A stretch of DNA of 64,000 nt from contig CAMBKF010000002.1 in assembly GCA_945868085.1 (NCBI GenBank), positions 1 to 64,000 on the forward strand, given 5' to 3'. The notes beneath the pieces were generated by a model. That model was not told the DNA's origin. It made no database searches and saw only the letters and a program-made list of their open reading frames with translations. The DNA comes from an uncultured Oscillibacter sp. (GTDB lineage: Bacteria > Bacillota > Clostridia > Oscillospirales > Oscillospiraceae). The translations under genes and the position numbers were made by a program. Positions 58,760 through 64,000 of the stretch are shown piece by piece (position 1 is the stretch's first letter; every line of letters starts with the position of its first letter).

Positions 58760-59212
58760 TCAGTCTTCCTCTCTTCATCTCGGCACTTGCCGAATTTTCT
58801 CGCCTTGCGAGACAATTCATTATAGGAAAGATTTGCGGAGGTCGTCAAATTTTCTGTATTTTTTTGGGAGAGACTGAAAAAATGTGGATATTGTACCGTC
58901 GTTTTGACCATAACTTTTTTAGCTGAAAAGTTATATTTTTTCCGGATAATTTTTTGGGTTTTTACCCGGACAATGAAATGTACCATATGTGTGGTACATA
59001 TTTTATGAGTGAGAATTATTATAACATCAGTAGAAAAAATTTTTTTACAGAACTTTTTAGGACGGAAACAAAAATATTTTCCATAAAAGTAACGGAATAT
59101 TCCTGATACAACTTTTTGTTCGTGCATCTGTTTTTTTAACGGCGTTGTTTTGGATATAAATGGCATTTTGCACAATAATATTTTGCGGGACGGGAGATGC
59201 CTGCACCGGCGT
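58760..59212. other. AT-rich intergenic region upstream of hppA
   Basis: About 450 bp, much richer in A and T than its surroundings, without a supported gene. It must hold the hppA promoter region. It contains the dyad ATGTACCA-N6-TGGTACAT (58978-58999) and a stem CCGGATAA with its pairing partner near 58941-58970. Many T and A runs suggest bent DNA. No RNA gene recognised. Confidence 0.7.
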
Positions 59213-59276
59213 AAAAAAGGACCGCTTTCGGCCTTGCCCGTTGGAATCGGGCGGGGGTCAAAAACGGTCCTTTTTA
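59213..59276 (-). terminator. Terminator of the carbohydrate operon
   Basis: The stem AAAAAGGACCG/CGGTCCTTTTT with an inner GC-rich hairpin lies 6 bp after the FGGY kinase stop and is followed on the minus strand by a T run. Confidence 0.85.
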
Positions 59277-59281
59277 TGGTG

Positions 59282-60892
59282 TTAGTCTTTGGCGGTCAGC
59301 AGGGCATCCACAGCGGCATGCTCCGCGGCCAGGCCGCGATGATGCTGCTCCAGATAGCGGCGATAGGCCGCGCACTCGTCGGCCGTGGGGACATAAACGC
59401 TGCTGTCCTCCGTCCGGAAAACGTCCTTCTGGAGGAAGTCCTCCAGAGTTTTGCCGGAGGCGTGTACCGTGAGGTACTGGGCCAGCAGGGCCATGCCGTA
59501 GGGGCCGCCCTCGCCGGCTTCGGCCATCACCGACACGGGCGCACCCATTGCCGCAGCCAGGTAGCGCTGGGCTACGCCGGGAGTTTTGAATATACCGCCG
59601 TGACCGGTGAGACGGTCGATCCTGACCTGCTCATCGGCCAGGATACGCATGCCCACTGCCAGGGCCGCCATGACGGCACAGAGCTGAGAGCGCATGAAGT
59701 TGGCCAGGGTGAATGCGCTTTCCGGCTTGCGCAGCAGCATGGGCAGACCCTCGGTCAGGCCCACCACCGGCTCACCGGCCATGTAGTTATAATACACGAC
59801 GCCGTCACAGTCGTCGTCGCCCTGCAGGCTCTCCTCAAAGAGCAGACGGTAGACGGCCGCGTCGTCGGCCTGGGCGCCCAGCAGCTGGGCAAAGCGCTTG
59901 AACAGCTTGCACCAGGCGTCGATCTCCGTGGTGCCGTTATTGCAGTGGACCATGGCCACGGAGTGGCCGGAGGGAGTGGAGACAATATCGATGTCCCGAT
60001 ACAGCTTGCGCAGGGGGCGCTCCAGCACCACCATGGAGAAAATGGATGTGCCGGCGGACACGTTGCCGGTGCGGACGGCCACGGAGTTGGTGGCCGCCAT
60101 GCCGGTGCCGGCATCCCCCTCCGGGGGTGCCAGGGGAACGCCCGGATGCAGCCGGCCGCTGGGATCCAGCAGCTGCGCGCCCGCTTCGGTCAGCGTGCCG
60201 GCGCAGGTACCTGCCGTCAGTACCTGGGGCAGGATCTGGCGGATGCGCCACGGGAATCCGTAGGGCGCCACCAGGGCATCAAACTGATCCAGCATGCCGG
60301 CGTCGAAGTCATGGGTGGCCGGGTCGATGGGGAACATGCCGGAGGCATCTCCCACGCCCATGGCAAAGCGACCGGTGAGGCGGTAGTGGATATAGCCGGC
60401 CAGGGTGGTGATATGGGCCACATGGGGAACATGGGGCTGCTTTTGCAGCACGGCCTGATAGAGCTGGGCAATGGACCAGCGCAGGGGAATATTGAACCGG
60501 AACAGCTGCGTCAGCTCCTCCGCCGCAGCCACGGTGTTGGTGTTGCGCCAGGTCAGAAACGGGGCCAGCTGGTTTCCGGCCTCGTCCAGGGCCAGGTAGC
60601 CGTGCATCATGCCGGATATGCCGATGGCGCCGATGGACTCCAGGTGTATGCCATAGGTGCGCGCCACGGACTCGTCCAGGTCCCGGAAGCTGGCCTGCAC
60701 ACCGGATACGGCATCCTCCAGCTTATAGGTCCACAGGCCGTGGTTCAGGGTGTTCTCCCACTGGAAGGCTCCGCTGGCCAGCACCGTGTGATCCGGCCCG
60801 ATGAGCACGGATTTTATCCGGGTAGAGCCCAACTCAATGCCCAAAGCCGTCTCGCCGGATCGGATACAGCTTACCTTTTCTTCAAAACGCAT
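59282..60892 (-). CDS. FGGY family carbohydrate kinase
   Basis: A 536-residue sugar kinase. The N-terminal ATP-binding start is LGIELGSTRIKSVLIG near 17-32, the substrate region includes GISGMMHGYLALDE and FLTWRNTN near 98-122, and the C-terminal half has MVVLERP and the adenosine motif LTGHGGIFKTPGVAQRYLAAA near 440-460. FGGY enzymes phosphorylate sugars and polyols such as xylulose, ribulose, glycerol or erythritol. Next to an erythritol/threitol-type dehydrogenase, a tetrulose or tetritol substrate is reasonable but not proven. GGAGGT precedes the ATG. Last gene of the leftward operon. Confidence 0.88.
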   Translation of the reverse strand: MRFEEKVSCIRSGETALGIELGSTRIKSVLIGPDHTVLASGAFQWENTLNHGLWTYKLEDAVSGVQASFRDLDESVARTYGIHLESIGAIGISGMMHGYLALDEAGNQLAPFLTWRNTNTVAAAEELTQLFRFNIPLRWSIAQLYQAVLQKQPHVPHVAHITTLAGYIHYRLTGRFAMGVGDASGMFPIDPATHDFDAGMLDQFDALVAPYGFPWRIRQILPQVLTAGTCAGTLTEAGAQLLDPSGRLHPGVPLAPPEGDAGTGMAATNSVAVRTGNVSAGTSIFSMVVLERPLRKLYRDIDIVSTPSGHSVAMVHCNNGTTEIDAWCKLFKRFAQLLGAQADDAAVYRLLFEESLQGDDDCDGVVYYNYMAGEPVVGLTEGLPMLLRKPESAFTLANFMRSQLCAVMAALAVGMRILADEQVRIDRLTGHGGIFKTPGVAQRYLAAAMGAPVSVMAEAGEGGPYGMALLAQYLTVHASGKTLEDFLQKDVFRTEDSSVYVPTADECAAYRRYLEQHHRGLAAEHAAVDALLTAKD

Positions 60893-60905
60893 GGGCTACC
60901 TCCGC

Positions 60906-61976
60906 TCAAAATACAAAGGCGATCTTAAAGTGTCCGTATTTACCGGTGGCGTAGTCAAAGGCCTTCTCCCAATCCTCCAGCTGGAAGGTCTGGGTGATCA
61001 TGCCATCGGTCTTCAGGGTGCCGTCATGGATATGCTCGATGACAAAGGGGAAGCAGTAGGGGGACAGGTGGGAGCCCAGGACATCCAGCTCCTTGCCGTC
61101 GCCGATGACGGACCAATCCAGCGTGGTGGGGGCACCGAACACGGAAAACTCCACAAAGCGGCCCAGCTTGCGGATCATATTCATGCCCTGGGTGACGGAG
61201 GAGGGATGGCCGGTGGCCTCGATATAAATATCGCAGCCGTAGCCGTCCGTCAGCTTCATGATCTCGGCCACCACATCCACCTTGGAGGGGTTCCAGACCA
61301 GGTCGGCGCCGAACTCCTTGGCCTTCTCCAGGCGGGCGTCCATCATATCCAGCACGATGAGCTTGGCGGGATTCTTCATGCGGGCATAGGTGACCATGCC
61401 CAGGCCCAGGGTACCGGCACCGGAAATGACCACCACGTCTTCGTTGGTGATCTGTGCGCGGTCCACGCAGTGCTTGGAGCAGGCGTAGGGCTCCACCAGC
61501 AGGGCCTTCTCCAGGGGCATATCCTCCGGCACACGGTGCAGCACCGCCGTCTTGGGATAGCGGACATACTCTGCCATGCCGCCGTTATTGGTGGACTGGA
61601 AGCCGAAGGTGGCGTGGGGCTGGCACATCCAATAGCGGCCGCTCTTACAGAAACGGCACTCGCCGCAGGGGACGATCTGGTCAGCAGTGATGCGCTCACC
61701 CAGCTTATACTCCTTCACATTCTCGCCCACGGCTACGATACGGCCCAGGAACTCATGGCCGGGAATAAAGGGGGGCTTGACCCAGGAGGGATCCGTCTCA
61801 TTGCCCCAGAAACGCTCCGCGCCGTGCATGCATTTCAGGTCACCGGCGCAGATGCCGCAGCCCTCGGTCTTGATAAGGATATCATCGGGCCCGCACTCGG
61901 GGACGGGATAGTTGGTTTCCAGCTTATAATCATGCTTGCCGTAGGCAACCAGTGCCTTCATCGTCTTGGGAATCAT
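60906..61976 (-). CDS. Zinc-dependent alcohol dehydrogenase, erythritol/L-threitol dehydrogenase-like
   Basis: A 356-residue medium-chain dehydrogenase. Catalytic zinc ligands are Cys43 (GCGICAGDLKC) and His/Glu in PFIPGHEFLG; the structural zinc cysteines are in PCGECRFCKSGRYWMC near 98-113; the NAD fold has VISGAGTLGLGMV. The stretch KCMHGAERFWGNE and the segment DWSVIGDGKELDVLGSHL resemble mycobacterial erythritol/L-threitol dehydrogenase EltD as I remember it. It would oxidise a polyol to a ketose for the FGGY kinase, 13 bp downstream. The ATG at 61976 has AAAGGAG. Confidence 0.87.
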   Translation of the reverse strand: MIPKTMKALVAYGKHDYKLETNYPVPECGPDDILIKTEGCGICAGDLKCMHGAERFWGNETDPSWVKPPFIPGHEFLGRIVAVGENVKEYKLGERITADQIVPCGECRFCKSGRYWMCQPHATFGFQSTNNGGMAEYVRYPKTAVLHRVPEDMPLEKALLVEPYACSKHCVDRAQITNEDVVVISGAGTLGLGMVTYARMKNPAKLIVLDMMDARLEKAKEFGADLVWNPSKVDVVAEIMKLTDGYGCDIYIEATGHPSSVTQGMNMIRKLGRFVEFSVFGAPTTLDWSVIGDGKELDVLGSHLSPYCFPFVIEHIHDGTLKTDGMITQTFQLEDWEKAFDYATGKYGHFKIAFVF

Positions 61977-61989
61977 ATTTTTTCTCCTT

Positions 61990-62796
61990 TCAGCCAATCA
62001 GAAAATATTCCAGCATCTTCTGGATCGAAACATCCCAGAAGCCCCACTCATGCTCGCCGGGCCACTCCTCATAGCGGAAATTCAGGCCCTTGGACTGCAT
62101 GTAGTTCTTCAGCGCCACATTATCCTCGTGCATAAAGTCCTCCGTGCCGCAGGTCATGTAGAGCTTGGGCAGCTTATCCCGCAGGGCCGCCTCATCCACC
62201 AGGTGGTAGGGGTCCATGGCTTCGGGATAGGAGAGATCCTCACCGTAAATACCGGTGCGGTCCTTCAGCCAGCCGCGCAGCTCCTTGCGGCCGGCATAGT
62301 CGTCATCCAGCACGAACTTGCGCAGATCTGCCACGCTGGAAAACGCGCCGATGCCCATAAAGCGGTCCGGATTGCTCAGGCCGCAGGCCAGGGCACCGTA
62401 GCCGCCCATGGACAGGCCCGCGATCATCAGATCCTCCGGCGCGACGGAGATGTTGAACTGCCTGGCGGCCAGCTCCGGCAGCTCCTGGGTGATATAGGTA
62501 TAATAGGCGGGGCCATTTTTCATGTCCATATAGAAGCTGCGCTGCACCTCCGGGGCCAGCACGGCAATGTCGAAAAGCTCCGCGTAGCGCAGGATGGATG
62601 TGCGGTGCATCCAGGCGGCCCAGTTATCGGACAGGCCGTGCAGCAGGATCAGCGTCCGGGGTTTATCGGAGGGGGTAATGCCGGCGTGGAGGGGCTCCAC
62701 ACCCAGATGCTTTCTGCTGTCATGGGGCAGAATGATACCGATGCTGGTATCCATGTTCATGGATCTGGAATAAAAAGAACCGTTATAAACGCCCAT
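61990..62796 (-). CDS. Esterase family alpha/beta hydrolase
   Basis: A 268-residue esterase of the EstA/acetyl-esterase group. The oxyanion region is LILLHGLSDNWAAW near 49-62, the nucleophile serine is in GLSMGGYGA near 129-137, and the late Asp and His are in TEDFMHEDN and GEHEWGFWD. It has no signal peptide, so it acts in the cytoplasm, perhaps removing acyl groups from an imported substrate before oxidation by the dehydrogenase encoded 14 bp downstream. TAAGGAGGAG precedes the ATG. Confidence 0.88.
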   Translation of the reverse strand: MGVYNGSFYSRSMNMDTSIGIILPHDSRKHLGVEPLHAGITPSDKPRTLILLHGLSDNWAAWMHRTSILRYAELFDIAVLAPEVQRSFYMDMKNGPAYYTYITQELPELAARQFNISVAPEDLMIAGLSMGGYGALACGLSNPDRFMGIGAFSSVADLRKFVLDDDYAGRKELRGWLKDRTGIYGEDLSYPEAMDPYHLVDEAALRDKLPKLYMTCGTEDFMHEDNVALKNYMQSKGLNFRYEEWPGEHEWGFWDVSIQKMLEYFLIG

Positions 62797-62807
62797 TTTT
62801 CTCCTCC

Positions 62808-63770
62808 TTACTTCTTCAAAAGGGACTTCAGAGACTGGTGGCGGCTGACGCAGTCGATGGCCACCACGGCCACCAGAACGGCGCCCTTGACCAGCATCTG
62901 CAGGTATTCGCTCATGCCGGCCACGGCCATGCCGTTGGCCAGGATACCCATGACCAGCATACCACCGATCATGCCGGTAGCCTTGCCCTCGCCGCCGGTG
63001 ACGCTGACGCCGCCCACCACGCAGGCGATCAGGGCATCCATCTCCATGCCGTTGCCGTTCATGGGCTGGCCGGAGTTCACACGGGACATAAGCACAATGC
63101 CGGACAGCGCCGCCAGGAAGCCCGCGATGACATAGCCCAGCACACGCACCCGCTGCACACGCAGACCGGACAGACGTGCGGCCTCCTCATTGCTGCCCAC
63201 GGCATAGAACTGACGGCCTATATAGGTCTTATTCATGATAAACGCGCCCAGGGCGATGACGATGACCATGACCAGCACACACACCGGGACCACGGCGAAC
63301 AGGTAGCCCTGGCCCAGCCACTTCATGCTCTCGGGCAGACCGTAGACGGGATAGCCGCCGGTGATGATATAGGCCAGGCCTCTGGCGGCGTAGCTCATGC
63401 CGAGGGTCATGATCAGGGGGGGCATCTGGGTATAGGTAATGAGCAGGCCGTTGATAAGGCCGATGATCACGCCCACCACCAGGCCCACCAGACAGGCCAG
63501 AATGGGGGACATACCGAACTGCACCATCAGCATAGCGGAAATAACACCCACCAGGCCCATCTGGTTACCGATGGACAGGTCGATACCGCCGGAGATAAGC
63601 ACAAAGGTCATGCCTACGGACAGGATGCCGATATTGGCGACCTGGCGCAGAATGGTGACCATATTGCCGGTGGTGGCAAAATTGGGCACCGCCAGGGAGA
63701 ACACCGCAATAAGGACCACCAGCATGATCCACACGGCGTATTCTTTCAGGTTCAGCTTCTTTTTTTGCAT
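62808..63770 (-). CDS. Sugar ABC transporter permease (RbsC type)
   Basis: A 320-residue, eight- to ten-helix protein of the BPD_transp_2 family. It has the segments LRQVANIGILSVGMTFVLISGGIDLSIG near 34-61 (in two parts) and GLRVQRVRVLGYVIAGFLAAL, and the signature GGVSVTGGEGKATGMIGGMLV near 257-277 typical of ribose/xylose permeases. GAGGTG fixes the ATG at 63770; an upstream GTG lies inside that site. It pairs with the ATPase encoded just upstream. Confidence 0.92.
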   Translation of the reverse strand: MQKKKLNLKEYAVWIMLVVLIAVFSLAVPNFATTGNMVTILRQVANIGILSVGMTFVLISGGIDLSIGNQMGLVGVISAMLMVQFGMSPILACLVGLVVGVIIGLINGLLITYTQMPPLIMTLGMSYAARGLAYIITGGYPVYGLPESMKWLGQGYLFAVVPVCVLVMVIVIALGAFIMNKTYIGRQFYAVGSNEEAARLSGLRVQRVRVLGYVIAGFLAALSGIVLMSRVNSGQPMNGNGMEMDALIACVVGGVSVTGGEGKATGMIGGMLVMGILANGMAVAGMSEYLQMLVKGAVLVAVVAIDCVSRHQSLKSLLKK

Positions 63771-63797
63771 AGCAAGCACCTCACACTTTCCAGAAAA

Positions 63798-64000
63798 TCA
63801 TTGGCCGGATGCCAGGGAAAGAATGGTCTCCTGAGAGAATTCCTCCCGCTCCAGGATCCCCGCCTGCCGGCCCTCACACAGCACCAGGATCCGATCGGAC
63901 ATGCCCAGGATCTCCTCCATATCCGAGGAGATCATCACGATGGCGATCCCCTGGCGGCACAGCTCGTTCATCAGCTTATAGATCTCGTGCCGCGCGCCCA
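63798..64000 (-). CDS. Sugar ABC transporter ATP-binding protein (RbsA type), C-terminal fragment
   Basis: The last 67 residues of an RbsA-like dual ATPase: [37 protein letters not shown] (in two stretches) with the [10 protein letters not shown]-loop variant of the second ATPase domain, ending LSLASGQ. The gene runs off the right edge. It lies 27 bp upstream of the permease gene, so the operon reads ATPase, permease, esterase, dehydrogenase, kinase. The binding protein gene is not in the window. Confidence 0.9.
   Translation of the reverse strand, partial: GARHEIYKLMNELCRQGIAIVMISSDMEEILGMSDRILVLCEGRQAGILEREEFSQETILSLASGQ

Noticed and set aside
1..64000. CRISPR arrays, rRNA genes, insertion sequences with transposases, prophage structural genes
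   Set aside because: No regular spacer-repeat arrays, rRNA sequence, transposase or phage structural genes were seen. The only recombinase is the serine recombinase at 39464-40930.

Overview
The window looks like the chromosome of an anaerobic, probably spore-forming gut Firmicute (Clostridia, Oscillospiraceae-like). The DNA is GC-rich, genes carry strong AGGAGG-type ribosome binding sites, and many start codons overlap the preceding stop (ATGA). Markers pointing to this group and habitat are a T-box leader, an LCP-type wall polymer ligase, a bile salt hydrolase, a K+-type H+-pyrophosphatase, a DUF2975/PspC stress module and a PdaB-like polysaccharide deacetylase. The genus is inferred, not shown.

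Layout. 1-400: end of a tRNA-Lys gene and a duplicated terminator. 401-6263: amidohydrolase, RarD-type transporter, PPC-domain protein, FtsK/SpoIIIE translocase and UppP. 6453-23784: surface polysaccharide locus with sugar transferase, glycosyltransferases, Wbp-type amino-uronic acid genes, LCP ligase, LicD, polymerase, flippase, UDP-GlcNAc 2-epimerase and a Wzz-like protein. 23902-29566: membrane proteins, then a DUF2975 gene, a LytS/YesM-type kinase, an AraC-type response regulator and PspC. Two promoters in this last group share one upstream site at identical spacing, so the regulator probably drives both. 29674-31595: a T-box leader, a possible 15-codon leader peptide and a beta-eliminating lyase whose diagnostic residues are those of tyrosine phenol-lyase. 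31818-38882: TetR regulator, VTT-domain protein with a radical SAM partner, Eis-like acetyltransferase, flavodoxin, MarR regulator and MATE pump.

39253-54848: a 15.6-kb element with a large serine recombinase at one end. It interrupts a PdaB-like deacetylase gene, whose C-terminal part lies at 38970-39251 and N-terminal part at 54848-55396. Joining the parts at a shared GA dinucleotide restores an in-frame 276-residue protein at a conserved catalytic motif. The rebuilt empty-site and element-end sequences are both dyads centred on that dinucleotide. Cargo: LysR, a second MATE pump, molybdate ABC transporter ModABC, cofactor genes (MoaA, MoaC, MOSC, MoeA-like, MogA), IclR, and an ABC exporter whose permease has an amber codon near its start. 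The arrangement resembles skin-type elements that interrupt sporulation genes and are excised during sporulation. Excision here is a hypothesis.

55537-64000: bile salt hydrolase, membrane pyrophosphatase, an AT-rich spacer, and the downstream part of a carbohydrate operon (ABC ATPase fragment, permease, esterase, erythritol/threitol-type dehydrogenase, FGGY kinase) that continues past the right edge.
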